Part shown: positions 32,975-43,899 of the stretch, one piece after another
How positions within the stretch are numbered: the first letter of the stretch is position 1
Layout: each line of letters begins with the position of its first letter
Source: Dicyema japonicum
Lineage: Eukaryota > Dicyemida > Rhombozoa > Dicyemidae
DNA: 64,000 bases
Direction of reading: 5' to 3'
Assembly: GCA_011109175.1 (NCBI GenBank)
Contig: RDEW01000029.1
Coordinates: forward strand, 406,158 to 470,157
Notes under the pieces: generated by a model
The model's database searches: none
What the model saw: the letters and a program-made list of their open reading frames with translations, nothing else
What the model was told of the DNA's origin: nothing
Made by a program: the position numbers and the translations under genes

Positions 32975-34051
32975 TTAGATTAATCCAGCGGACTCCAAGT
33001 TGAATTGGATTATAATATAAATCACATTCTGGAAGACTTTTTTGACGTTATCAGTGTCCACGGCACATATATAATGAACATACACTTTTCTTTTGCTTTG
33101 TTGGTTAATTTTTCCACAAAACATATTTTTGATAAATTCCTGCACATCTGACTTGTTGGTAGGATCCCCTAACATTAAAAAATATACAAACCACTAAATT
33201 CAGGGAAGGTGTCCTTAATTGAGTGTTGGCTGAACATATTCGAGAAAAGGTCGTATTTGTTAAAAAACAAGATCACTGACTTATCTTCAAAGTTGTCGTC
33301 GTTTACAACGGAATCGAATAACATGATACTCTCCCGCATTCGATTCTGTTACTGAGACCAGAAGACAAACCGTTTTGAAATCCTCCTGCAACAAGAGGTT
33401 ATAGTCGGACATGGAGGACACAAATACAATTGCAGTCACCTCACTGAAACAATAAATCCACTTTTTTCTTTCTGATCTTTGTCCCCCCACGTCGAGGACT
33501 CTAAAATGGAATTAGAGAGAAACTTGAAAGTGGTGTCGTTGAACATAAACTCAATAGAAGTCACTCCCGTCGTCTTCACTCGTGCCCTCAACACATGATC
33601 TATTGACGGAACGTATTCAGGATCATTGATTTCGTCCAAACTGTTAAAGAAACTAAAATAGTATCCATTGCCAAAGTGAGAAAATTACAGGCAACTTCCT
33701 GAAAGAAATGCGTATTTACATTACAGAATTGTCTTCATTGATAAAGTCTATTTTGAGATCAGCCATAGCTCTGAGAATGGCCACCATACTTTGCATAACA
33801 TTAGAGTGGATAATCTTCTTGAAGGCGCGACGTTCAGATTCACTGTAGTTCCCGATATGGATTTGTCGAATTTGCTTGAGAAGTGTACTCTTCCCAGACT
33901 CACCCGGACCTACATGGAGACATTAAGAAAACCAAGTAGAATTATGTTGAAGCACTTCCTTACCTCCTTGGTGATGTTCTTCATTTTCTTTTCGGCGGCA
34001 AGTCTTCTTTTTTTTGGCCAATTGAAAGTCAGAACCATGAACACATCCCAT
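32975..34051 (-). CDS. Heterotrimeric G protein alpha subunit, shortened helical domain
   Basis: Read downward from ATG 34051 (MGC start, a myristoylation/palmitoylation pattern). Blocks in order: [13 protein letters not shown] (P-loop, Pro for the usual Ala), [26 protein letters not shown] (switch I with the catalytic Arg), [14 protein letters not shown] (switch II), [11 protein letters not shown] (NKxD), ICAVDTDNV (guanine-binding loop) and C-terminal NLESAGLI. Introns at 33910-33932, 33501-33523, 33346-33370 and 33169-33191 are 23-25 nt. The intron between IDFINEDNS and [11 protein letters not shown] is unclear: only a 67-nt intron keeps frame, and about 45-50 residues of the all-helical domain are then absent. 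An 8-A run at about 34008-34015 puts the MGC start one base out of frame with the rest. The C-terminus lacks the Cys found in Gi/o. It couples receptors to effectors at the plasma membrane. Confidence 0.8.
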
Positions 34052-34079
34052 CACCTATTTAGAAAATCTGCTGAATAAT

Positions 34080-34350
34080 TCAGACTTAATTTATGTAAAT
34101 TATGAAATCCCCTATTTTTTATTTATGATAAACTAATCATTTTTAAATAATTAAAATTTAATTATTTTATTATTTTTATACCATTTCGTGTTTTTAAATT
34201 TACCACCAATTACTTGTGGGCCCATCACTCTCAGAAGGACGTTTGATGTCACTCGGCTTCCTGCATGTTAGTGTGGTCTTGCAACTAACTCGCTAACTAC
34301 CATTCATTGTAACATTCAAATATAGAAACCTCCTTTGTGGTCAAAAAGTC
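34080..34350. promoter_or_regulatory. Upstream region of the G-alpha gene
   Basis: A/T-rich DNA between the G-alpha start and an antisense LINE B tail. No defined promoter element is recognised. Confidence 0.2.
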
Positions 34351-34640
34351 CGTTCAATTCTTTGATCTTCATTTTATTGTTATTAACACGTTTGAGAAAA
34401 CAATAATTAATTAGAGTTTTCTCTTGTGTCACATTCATTCTTTATTCGCCTTGATAATCGCATCCAGTGTATTCTATTCATTTCCTCGGCTCTTAGTAAA
34501 TCTAGATCGTCTTCAGACTCAGTTTTCATAAATCTTTAATCAGACCTATGGGTAAGGTAGTTGTCCATCGTCAAGGAAGTCACCGATTCATGGAAAACGT
34601 GGTACTTATCTATAACGTCGGAAACTTTTTTGGTGCTGGT
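34350..34640 (-). mobile_element. LINE B 3' fragment, antisense
   Basis: The minus strand reads KTESEDDLDLLRAEEMNRIHWMRL, aligned to LKTGDDLDELRSLAFDRGRWKRL at the C-terminus of LINE B, followed by a tail ending in ACAATAAAATGAAG. It is a short, old, 5'-truncated copy. Confidence 0.6.
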
Positions 34641-34799
34641 GCATTATAGTACCCCAAAGCAGGTATAGTAATCAATAATAGTAAATATTTTTATCTCAAT
34701 AAATTTTTTTGACCGCTAGAAACAATTTCCCTACTTATCACTAGACTGACGTTGCTAGGGACGAATATAGAGACCTTGAAAATTGGTCCTTCCTTTTTT

Positions 34800-36300
34800 A
34801 CATCCGAATAGATAATTAGATACGAATTGAATGCCCAAGTTTACGAGATTTTTCGTAATCCCAGGTCGAAAGTTTTACCAGTCAATGGCCAACCTTAAAG
34901 CTAATCGCACGTAAAATTGCATATAGAAATTCAAATCAAGATTTCACTGCTTCCAATGGATGGTTTTACAGATTTAAGAAGCAATTCGAAATAAAATTCA
35001 GAATATTAGATGGATAATCACAATCAGCAGATAAAGGAGGTACGAGAAACTTCCGATCAACTTTCAATGATTTGCTTGAGAAATGTGGTGAAGAAAACAT
35101 TTTTAATTGTGATGAAACTGCATTATTTAATAAAGCTGTTTCCAAAAAAGATTTGTTGAAAGAAATGAGTCACACAGCAGACATAAAATAAGAAAAGAAC
35201 GTATGACACTTCTTTTGTGTTGCAGTTACACAGGAAAAAATATAAACCGCTTATAATTGGGCGTGCGAAGTTACCAAGAATATTAAAAGGTGTGAATCTG
35301 AAAGATATCGGCATTGAATATTATGCTTTCAAAGTCTGGATGACAAAAAATATTTTTGAAAATTAGTTATCTCGATTTAACAAGAAAATGAGGGAGAAAA
35401 GAAGAAAAATAGCATTATTAATTGATAATGCAACTTGTCATGCTGTTTCTACCCAATATTCAAACGTCGACGTAATATTTTTTTCAAAAACACAACTACC
35501 TTATTTCAGCCATGTGACCAAGGATGCATTTAAGAATCATTTCAATAATTGGATAATGAAAACGATTATCTATGATAAAAATCCTGTAGCTCAAATAGAT
35601 GCTATTTCATGTTCGAATTTGGCATGAGGCGAGATTACAGAAACTTCAACACGACATTGCTTTGAAATGGCTTTGGAATATGAATATCTGGAAAAAGAGG
35701 ACACCGAATAAAGTCTGATTGATTCTGATATTTTGGAGAGCTTCTGGATGATAATAGTAGTGATGAAAAGGACTGCAGTGAACAATTTCTGGATCATTTG
35801 GATGATCAACAAGTTATAGACAATGCGGAATGCGCATTTACAATGCTGCTAATGTTATTAAACAATAGACTCAGGAAAATGCCCTTGATCTATACAGATT
35901 TAATTTTAATTTAATCAATTCCAAAGACCACTGTTAAACCAAAAAGACTAAACTAAGTGATCCCGACGAATTGGATCAAGGCTCTCATCTTTTCTCGGTG
36001 TTGATCCCTTGAGCCTACACAAGTACGTTGCGAAGCATTTTTTGGCATTGGTGTCCATTTTTGTTTTTTCGATTAGTTTCTCCATGGGCGTCAATAGATT
36101 CAAAGATTATGAGTCCATGCGAAAAAATAACAGTCGATTAAAATTAACAGATTTTTTTATTAAAAAATAAAAATTGTAATTATCCGTCTTGGTTATATTA
36201 TTAAAATAGGAAATCGAACAGTTATATTAAAAATTAGGAAAACCCTCTTTTTTGGGGAAGAAATAAAGATTTCCCCAATTCGGGGTCGCACTGTAATATA
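34800..36300 (+). mobile_element. Tigger/pogo-type transposon, inactive
   Basis: Plus-strand frames carry, in order, EIFRNPRSKVL, ASNGWFYRFKKQFEIKFR (CENP-B/Tc5-type DNA-binding helix), NIFNCDETALFNKA (first catalytic Asp, NxDET), KPLIIGRAKLPRI, KIALLIDNATCHAV (second catalytic Asp, LLIDNA) and the acidic C-terminus. At least four stops interrupt it. The right end, CCCCAATTCGGGGTCGCACTG followed by TA at about 36,277-36,299, matches the terminal repeat in the array units and ends on the TA target expected for this superfamily. The left end is not recognised. It lacks the SINE found in the other copies. Confidence 0.8.
35388..35627 (+). pseudogene. Tigger transposase, central part of DDE domain
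   Basis: The longest open piece of the broken transposase (80 codons) with KIALLIDNATCHAV and PYFSHVTKDAFKNHFNNWI. The DDE domain would cut and join DNA in the nucleus. Stops before and after prevent function. Confidence 0.75.
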
Positions 36301-37800
36301 AAAAAAGCTTTTATTAAAAAGGCCTGTTTGATTTCTGCATTTTATTCAACGCCTCAAGTACTTTGTCTTCCCTCGTCGATTTTTATACGTATTTTTAAAC
36401 TCCCTTGACGTTTCACACACTTTTTTAATGAAAGATCCAGTAATAAGCTTCATTCCTCCAGGATGTCTAGTATAATACAGCTAGAACTAAGATTAACATA
36501 AAACTCTTTTTAAAGTAAATTAAAAATTTCATTTTTCTTTCGTAAAGGGGGACCGATGTCAAGATCTCCCTTTTTTGTAACTTGCTCCAATCACTTTTTT
36601 AGACAAAATTAAAAAATTCGTCTCGCGGTGATTTAGTGATATGTAGGCAAGTTGTTTCTAGCACCAAAAAATTATTAATTCTAGCTGAAAATTATTCAAC
36701 AATTACTAGTCATCCATATTTAATTAACATCTTTCAAAATAATCCTTATGATTTAGATAATTTGTGAAATAGTTGCTCTTTCAAAGGACTTTACGATCAA
36801 TGACAACAGCAGCAATTAAAACACGTGAAATCGACTAAATTTCTATCAACAAAGATATACAGCATTTTCCTTTAATAAAATCAAAATTATTCCAATTCTC
36901 CATTTTCAATTATATAATAACAGATTGACAATTAGCTATGAAAAAATCTGTTGATTCCATATTCACTTCGGACTAAAAAATTCCATTAAAATTGAAGTGG
37001 AAGGGAAACAATACCATTAAAGAAATGGCAAAGAATTTTGGGAATAATATTCGATACGTTGACATGGTTCTCACGGCATATCTAAAATGTGGAATCAAAT
37101 GAAAAGAAAAATCAACTGAATAAAAAACCTAACACAGTTATAGACAATAGAGAATCATTCCCTCCTAAAAACTTTTAACTCGCAATAAACTTAGCCATGC
37201 ATATAAATGAATGCGACCTATGACATTCAATGGGATATCTACTTTGACTTCAAGAGACTGTCTTCCTTCCCAATCTATTATCCGGGGTTAAAAACGATGA
37301 AAAAATCTAAAAAAAAGAATTATTCACTTCGGACTAAAAAATTCAGACAAAAAATTACATGCGGTTTTGCTAATTATTTTCTAGTCGGAATGTTAAATAA
37401 TGGTACAATACGGAAGCTGCAATCCGTAGATGTTGTTGATAATGCTTCGTTTCAATGTATGCCATTCCTTATGTGATGACTTAATTTTGTATCATTACTA
37501 AATTCACAGTGGTATTTGAAGAAGCTGGAAATGTATATTTTAAGCTCAAGAGGACAGAGTCACTAGACGCATGTCTTACGAATTCTATTCTGAACCTAAA
37601 GTGCAAGAAAATGAAAAATTAGCTAGTCGGGATAGTTTTACTAGTAACGTGGTATAAAAACATTTTAGAGCAAACAAAACTTAAGAATTAATTAAAAAAT
37701 TTAGAATGAAACCAATGTAACTAAAGTCACATTACACGCTTCAAAAATAATTGCTGAATAATTTCAGCTATAAAAGGAATTTTTAAACGAATTTTGCAAT
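36301..37800. other. Stretch with possible but unassigned coding pieces
   Basis: ORF 37207-37476 (89 aa, with CGFANYFLVGMLNNGTIRKL) and 37,500-37,650 (VFEEAGNVYFKLKRTESLDA) look protein-like and could be exons of one gene, but the intron needed to join them is longer (about 54 nt) than the others here. A NTIKEMAKNFGNNIRYVD segment at 37.01-37.07 kb resembles a helix-turn-helix of a transposase. Nothing is assigned. Confidence 0.3.
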
Positions 37801-37809
37801 TTTAAGCAA

Positions 37810-38691
37810 ATGAATTTTCTCTTTTACACGTTATTCTGTGGTTTCGTTGGTAATTTATTTTTAAAAAGTTTTAGACAACAGACACTTAAACAGAAGATTC
37901 GATGTCGCCACTGTTCTGGATAAAACTTTTGTTTAGATTTAATATTTTACATATAGCAAAAAGATTACGGCTTTGATAAAAACCAAATGAGACAACACAT
38001 TAAAAAATTGTTCGATCTTGCTCAAAAAGTATATATTTATAATAATCAGTATCTTGGAACAATCAAAATTCAATTAAATCTTACAAAAATATACTTCACT
38101 GACGACATTACATCAACTGATCCTTACACTGCTTCCTTGTACGCAACTAATAAAAAATATTTACTTGATGCAGACGCAGTTTTATTCTTTGAGTAATTAT
38201 TCTAACTAATTCTCAGAAATTCTTATGTCAAAGGAAAAACAGGAACACGTAGAGTGGGAATAGCATATGTAGGAACTGTCTGCACATCTAAATCAGTGGG
38301 AATTGTTTTTAAGCAATCCTACGATAAAAAGACTGCAGCGACTATATCTCATGAGTTATTCCACTTGCTTGGTTTTTACCACGTCAAAATTACTGAGAGT
38401 AATTGCAATAAAAATTGTTTAATGAATCCTAGTAGCTATAAAAATAAGTATAAAAATTCTTAATTTTTAGACATGTGTCGAAAAAATCAATCGACACTAT
38501 GCCTTTACTGGAATACATGTGGCGGTGCCTTAAATCGAGTAATGAATTGTTTTAAATTAGTCAATGTTACTAATGATGTCCCCGACAGTGAAGGTAAAAC
38601 CGTAAATTATGAATCTAATGGAGCTAATTTCTGGATTTACTCCTTTCTTCTTTTTCTGGTACAATATGCTAATCATAATTTAGGCCTTTAA
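37810..38691 (+). CDS. Secreted ADAM/reprolysin-type zinc metalloprotease, catalytic domain only
   Basis: Exons 37810-37849, 37875-37930, 37957-38192, 38217-38431 and 38471-38691 give 255 residues without break; introns are 25, 26, 24 and 39 nt. Residues 1-13 are hydrophobic and could be a signal peptide. RRFDVATVLDKTF is the start of a reprolysin domain, GIAYVGTVCTSKSVGIV a conserved strand, HELFHLLGFYH the HExxHxxGxxH zinc site with catalytic Glu, and CLMNP the Met-turn. A Cys-rich end and a hydrophobic C-terminal segment (FWIYSFLLFLVQY) suggest membrane or GPI anchoring. There is no room for the usual prodomain or a disintegrin domain. The last intron could also be the 23-nt one at 38448-38470, but that breaks the frame. 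Confidence 0.82.
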
Positions 38692-38779
38692 TTAGATTTC
38701 TTCTCTAGCTCTTACTAATTATCTAATAATAATAATTTTTATTCAATTCCTTTATTAGTTTCAATAAAGAACCCCAAAA

Positions 38780-39000
38780 ACCGATGCTAATAAATTTTTT
38801 CGGGAAACTTCTTGTCTGGGACATCACCTGCACCTACAAGTTTGCCCCTTGCAGAGTGCCTCTGGAGCCTGTTCTTCCGCTGAGAAGGTCAAGAAGTTGA
38901 TAAGGGAAAAGTACGAGGTCCTAGTCAAGGATTTTTTGTCTGTTTTTTTCACCGTTGGGGGAAGGGGTAAATATTCTGATCAGAGATGATCCTCGAGGAG
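38780..39000 (+). mobile_element. Possible LTR-retrotransposon pol scrap
   Basis: The plus strand reads SSAEKVKKLIREKYEVLVKDF, reminiscent of the segment before the RT in Ty3/gypsy pol. It is too short to confirm. Confidence 0.2.
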
Positions 39001-39099
39001 CTCATTGTCATATGAAAAATTAAAAACGGATAAATAATCGAGTCTTATTTATTTTTTTTTTAAATATTTGTTTATAACGAGCAAATTAACTAATTAAGC

Positions 39100-39465
39100 A
39101 GATTTTGATCCAGATTGTTGGTAATCCCTCTTTTTTTCTTAGAAGAGGAGTGTGCCATAAACTTTCTGTTGTTTCTCATCTCCAATCATATCTCAGTTAG
39201 AATCCAGTGGCCTGTCCTCACGGAATGCCAGTTCCACAAGTTGGGAGGTAGTAGAGGCGTACTCTTTATCGTATACCTTCATTCCATGCTTATGTTCAAT
39301 GAGCATACTTTCAAGCGTTCTTTTCAGAACAACCGATTAGATGTAAGTCATCGTTGATTCTTCAATAGATAATTTATCCATATGATTCTTGAAGAATTTT
39401 GAGACAACTCCATCCCATGTCAAAACCAACTTCAACTTGCTTTAGTCCGTCTTGTGAGGTAAAGC
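39100..39465 (-). mobile_element. R2-type LINE 3' fragment
   Basis: Nearly the same order as 19.02-19.45 kb: CTTAGAAGA, CCAGTTCCACA-GTTGGGAGG, CTTATGTTCAATGAGCATACTTT, CATATGATT-TTGAAG and CTCCATCCCATGTCAAAACCA. The minus strand reads EHKHGMKVYDKEYAST and QLVELAFREDRPL. A segment present at 19.33-19.40 kb is deleted here. Confidence 0.65.
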
Positions 39466-39559
39466 CCACATCTTCTTTTACACTTTGAGGTAAGATGGTT
39501 ATCCAAACGAAATTGATTTGAACGATTTGTAAAATTATAAGATTCCATCGTTGATTTTT

Positions 39560-40396
39560 TAAAATTACAGGAAGAATTTGATTTGTTTAATTCCTGCAAA
39601 ATTCATAGGAAAAATATTTTTTATTTGAATTGGATTTTCAAAAAATTGAATGGAGTTTCATTGGCATTACAAAAGGATTAGTTTAATTGATTGCAAAAGA
39701 ATTATCAATGCGCTCATTAAAAAAGTTGAATTTTTTCAATTTTGCTTGATTAACAAATTTTTTGGATCTCTAGATTTTTATGTGATATTTTTGATGACAA
39801 CGATTCAAAAATTTACGAAATTCACTGGAATCTCTGACCCGAAATTTGAAAAAAAATATTTGATAAATTTAAAATTTTCAGATTGTATGATTAATCGTTT
39901 GTACCGATTCCGTATGATTGTGACAAAAAATTTCAAGAATTAATTGAATTGAAAAATGAAGAACTCAAAGTCAAATTCAAGAGGGAAAACATTTCACAGT
40001 TCTGGAAATCTAAATTAATGAAGAGAAAAGTTCAAAAATTAAGAGGAAAAGGACTTCAATCATTTTATGTTTCCCGAGTTCATATTCCGTAGAAAGAGGA
40101 TATAGCACTTTCAACAATGTCATCAGGAAATAACGAAACAAAAGTAATGTACAAAAAAACAGATGTAGGATTGCATTTAGTCAAAGAAGGGAAAATTTAG
40201 AGAATCTTATGAATACTCATAAACCAGAGGGATCTGATTAAAACTATAATTTTTAAATAAAACAAAATTTTTAAAATAATTTCTGTACGTGGTAATAACT
40301 TTTTGACTTGTAAAATAAGAGGCGATAAAAAATTGGAGGGACGAAATAAAATTCGCGGCGGTGATTAAAAAAAGGTTGAGAACACTGCTTTAGTAT
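39560..40396 (+). mobile_element. hAT transposon right part (dimerisation domain and terminal repeat)
   Basis: Frames on the plus strand give VPIPYDCDKKFQELIEL, ISQFWKSKLM, SYSVERGYSTFNNVIRK (hAT C-terminal dimerisation block, 'SVERG(F/Y)S') and NLMNTHKPEGSD. The right end GGTTGAGAACACTG at about 40,374-40,387 is the inverted form of a CAGTGTTCTCAACC hAT terminus. No matching left end is found. Many stops; inactive. Confidence 0.65.
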
Positions 40397-40418
40397 TACG
40401 GATTGCTACACAATCAGG

Positions 40419-41160
40419 AGACCCTCGTGAGCGCTGCTGATTCTCGCTTTGACATCCTAAGAGGGAATAGCCACGGTGACATGGCAGCCGATTTGTGACT
40501 ATTTAATCTCTTTTCTAAATAAAATTAATAATTTTTCACAAAATTAATTTATTTATAAACAATAATAAAAGTAATTCTATTATAAGGCTCATCTAACTCA
40601 ATCTTCTTTTCTTGAAGCCAACCTATATTGTCTGTATAGCCGTGTTCACGACGCTGCATACACCACATTCAGAGAATACTCTAGGTTGACATTCCATGGC
40701 GTATTCCTCATCAATAGGTATCGTTGCTCTATGCCTCTCCTCAGCTTGCATACTCTCCAAAGTCTTCCATAACACTGGTGTCAAAATTGTCCTCTATGTT
40801 TTCTTCTTTTTTGATTTTTTCTTTTTTGACACGATCAGAGACCCTCATGAGCGCTGCTGGTTCTTGCTCGAAAGAAAATTCGATTAAAAAGTGACATCCA
40901 GAGAGGAAATAGCCACGCAGTCAGGGCAGCCGATATATGATCATTTAATCTCTTTTCTAAATAAAATTAATAATTTTTATAATATTAATTTATTTATCAA
41001 ACAATAAGTAAAAGTAATTCTATTAGAACGCCCATATAACTCAATCTTCTCTTCTTGGGGCCAACCTTTATTGTATGCATAGCCGTGTTCACGTCGCTGC
41101 ATACCCCACATTCAGAGATTTCCCTAGGTTAACATTCCATGTGCTTTATGGCGATTATTG
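40419..41160 (-). repeat. Two tandem copies of the R2-type LINE 3' end
   Basis: ACCCTC(G/A)TGAGCGCTGCTG starts at 40,421 and 40,841, a period of about 420 bp. Each unit continues with TAATCTCTTTTCTAAAT, AAGTAATTCTATTA, CAACTCAATCTTCT-like and GCCGTGTTCACG sequence. The minus strand encodes LWKTLESMQAEERHRATIP and a Cys-rich piece, aligned with KRLLESMLIEHKHGMKV at 19.2 kb. Confidence 0.7.
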
Positions 41161-41284
41161 AATATTCTGCTTTTCCTTTTTAGAATAAAATCTTCTGTCA
41201 GAATTAATATACGAAATTAATAAAGTAGGTGATAAATAGACTATATTTAACGTTAATATGTGTTTGTCTTGTGCTATTAGCCTA

Positions 41285-41644
41285 AATTGTCTGATTCAGG
41301 CAATTTAGTTTCAGCCAACCGAAGACCGGGCGGAACCACTCTCTTCCCTGGGAGAGTGGTAAATACTTTGCCTGAGAAGCCACCTGTATCGATAGCTTCT
41401 ATTTTTCCAACCTCTCAACGACATTAACTGACCCAGGCTCAACTTCGGAAAAAGCTGAGACCCTAAAGATGAAAAATACGCATGTTTTAAAGGACAATTT
41501 ACCTTCAAACCAGTAGCAGTCGAAACCGACAGGAATAATTGGAAGCAGGTAACTGACGCTTCTAAACAGGATCGCCTCGCTCATTGCGAAGATGAAAAAC
41601 GATAGGAGATAAAGGAGCTGGCTTATTGAGCGCATTTCCTTCAA
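41285..41644 (-). CDS. Possible small secreted or membrane protein, unrecognised
   Basis: From ATG 41644 (or 41638) the protein starts MRSISQLLYLLSFFIFAMSEA, a good signal peptide or membrane segment, followed by LLPIIPVGFDCYWFEG. A GT...AG intron of about 40 nt (41,464-41,503) would then be needed, and the frame after it is ambiguous: one choice ends at 41,399, another at 41,311. It faintly recalls the start of p24/TMED cargo receptors (Cys-Tyr-Trp-Phe-Glu), but the rest does not follow. Treat as hypothetical. Confidence 0.3.
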
Positions 41645-41832
41645 TTCGTAAGGGGAAATGTGTTTTCAATTATGAGAGCAGCCAGCATTTGCTAACTTAG
41701 TTTTTGTCTTATAAAAAATCTTTTAATTTTTGTAATTTATTTTATTTATTAAAACCAAATATCATCGACAAATTAAATAACTACCACTTCGTTATGCCGC
41801 CTGAGATAAGAGCTATTCAGTATTCTCCCACA

Positions 41833-42028
41833 CCTCATCAGTGGATACTCACTGCGGAACTGGATTGTCTAGAAAAAACCACAGAAAAAGAAAAAAAAGA
41901 AGTCAAGATAATTCCTTGGTTCTACGATTAGTTAAAATTAACTGCTCTTTATTTAAATAAAGTGTGTGTCCTGCCTATACGGAGCTATAAATATTATGGC
42001 TCTCGTGAAAAGGCCGTTATTATTATTT
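41833..42028 (+). mobile_element. SINE, 5' truncated, in Tigger copy
   Basis: CATCAGTGGATACTCACTGC through the CTCTCGTGAAAAGGC tail and TTATTATTATT. It stands at the same place in the Tigger sequence as the SINEs of the array (followed by TTTGTTTTTTTTCGCATGG), so it is the same insertion event. Confidence 0.8.
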
Positions 42029-43265
42029 GTTTTTTTTCGCATGGACTCATAATATTTGCTTTGAATCTTTTTACGCCCATAAAGAAACTAATCGAAAAAA
42101 ACAAGAATGGGCATTAATGTAAAAAATGCTCATCCGCAACGTACTTGTGTAGGCTCAAGGGATGAACACCAAGAAAAGATGAGAGCCTTGATCCAATTCG
42201 TTGGGATCACTTAGTTTAGTCTTTTTGGTTTAACAGTGGTCTTTGGAATTGATTAAATTAAAATTAAATCTGAATAAATCAAAGACATTTTCCAGAGTCT
42301 CTTGTTTAATAACATTTAGCAGCATTGTAAATGCTCATTCCGCATTATTTATAACTTGTTCCAGAAATTGTTCGCTGCATTCCTCTTCATCACTACGATT
42401 ATCATCCCAGAAACTCTCCAAAATCGTATTTTCCACAATATCCAAATCAATCAGACTTTATTTGGTGTCCTCTTTTTTCCGACATTCATATTCCAAAGCC
42501 TTTTCAAAGCAATGTCGTATTGAAATTTCTGTAATCTCGCCCCATGCCAATTTCGAACATGAAATAGCATCTATTTGAGCTACAGGATTTTTATCACAGA
42601 TAATCGTTTTCATTATCCAATTATTGAAATGATTCTTAAATGCATGTATTATCCCTTTGTCACATGGCTGAACTTAGGTAGTTGTGTTTTTTAGAAAAAA
42701 TATTACGTCGACGTTTTAATATTTTAGATTCACATTTTTAATACTTTTGGTGACTTTGCTCGCCCAATTACAAGCGGTTTATAATTTTCTCCTGTGTAAA
42801 TGCAACACAAAAGAAGTGTCATACGTTCTTTTCTTATTTTATGTCCGCTGTGTGACTTATTTCTTTCAATAAACTCTTTTTGGAAACGGCTTTATAAAAT
42901 AATGCACTATCATCATAATTGAAAATGTTTTCTTCACCATATTTCTCACGCAAATCATTGAAAGTCGATCGGAAGTTTTTCGCACCTCCTTTATCTGCTG
43001 ATTGTTATTCGCCATGTAATATTCTGAATTTTATCACGAATTGGTTCTTAAATTTGTAAAGCCATCCATTGGAAGCAGTTAAATTTTGAATTAAATTTCT
43101 ACATGCAACTTTACGTGCAATTTGTTTAAGGTTGGCCCATTGATTTGATAAAACTTTCGACCTGGGATTACGAAAAATCTCGTAAACTTGGGCATTCAAT
43201 TCGTATCCAATTATCCCTTCGGATGTTGAGAAACATTGAGCTAGGATTCCTTCCTTTTTTTTCGA
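42029..43265 (-). mobile_element. Tigger/pogo-type transposon copy, antisense, inactive
   Basis: The minus strand gives NAQVYEIFRNPRSKVLSNQW, TASNGWLYKFKNQFVIKFR, NIFNYDDSALF-like and the acidic C-terminus, paralleling 34.8-35.9 kb. The first catalytic Asp block is altered (Tyr-Asp-Asp for Cys-Asp-Glu). Stops and frameshifts are frequent, and the element runs into the SINE at 42,028. Confidence 0.75.
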
Positions 43266-43619
43266 TGGGATAGCATTCCTTTTGAGATGTTAAATCGTTC
43301 TCCTTTTAATCTTTTTAAAGACCTGACTCTACATCTTTGCAAATTCTGATCTTTTCACTTCGATTTAGATATCTAGGCATTCACTTTCTAGAATTTATAG
43401 AATAACTTTAAAAATTGATAATTACAATTCCTTACCAGGTTAATTAGTTAACTATCTTACCAGGTTAAATTAATTTCAAAAATTATTGATAAATTTGGTA
43501 AAACAGCTTAGAATAAATAAATAATAAATCAAAAATTATAGAAATATATTAATGAATCAATTATGATTATTTACTTATTATTAAAAAGCACTCCCGAGAA
43601 AACATAAAATTTGTTAAGA

Positions 43620-43755
43620 TTCCATTGATTCGAATTCCGAATCATCCTCTCCGTCAGCTTCGACCACAATCTTCTGTTGCGCAATAGTTCTCTTAGGTAG
43701 TATTTCCATTATAATATCAGATGCTGTCCACACTCTTGTAGCGTCATGAATTTAC
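43620..43755 (-). CDS. C-terminal end of an unidentified acidic ORF
   Basis: The minus strand reads TASDIIMEILPKRTIAQQKI then VVEADGEDDSEFESMES and stop at about 43,620. It ends against the telomere-like tract, so whatever preceded it is lost or spliced. No family recognised. Confidence 0.25.
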
Positions 43756-43759
43756 ATAG

Positions 43760-43868
43760 AACTACCCTAAACACTGACCCTAACTAAAAACCCTAACCCT
43801 TAAAACCCTAAACACTGACCCTAGCTAAAAACCTTAAACATTAACCCTAACCCTTAAAACCTAACCAA
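43760..43868 (+). repeat. Telomere-like CCCTAA-rich tract
   Basis: Degenerate CCCTAA repeats: ACCCTAAACACTGACCCTAAC twice, with ACCCTAACCCTTAAAAC between and after. Imperfect, about 110 bp, at an interior position. Confidence 0.7.
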
Positions 43869-43899
43869 ATACCCTCAAAGTGTAAATTATTAAACATAA

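Noticed and set aside
37207-37660. Prodomain exons of the metalloprotease gene
   Set aside because: The pieces look protein-like, but the required intron is too long for this genome, a stop-rich gap separates them from the signal-peptide exon, and no prodomain motif is visible.
38432-38470. Alternative 23-nt intron (38448-38470) in the metalloprotease gene
   Set aside because: It would shift the Cys-rich last exon out of frame; the 39-nt choice keeps it open to the hydrophobic tail.
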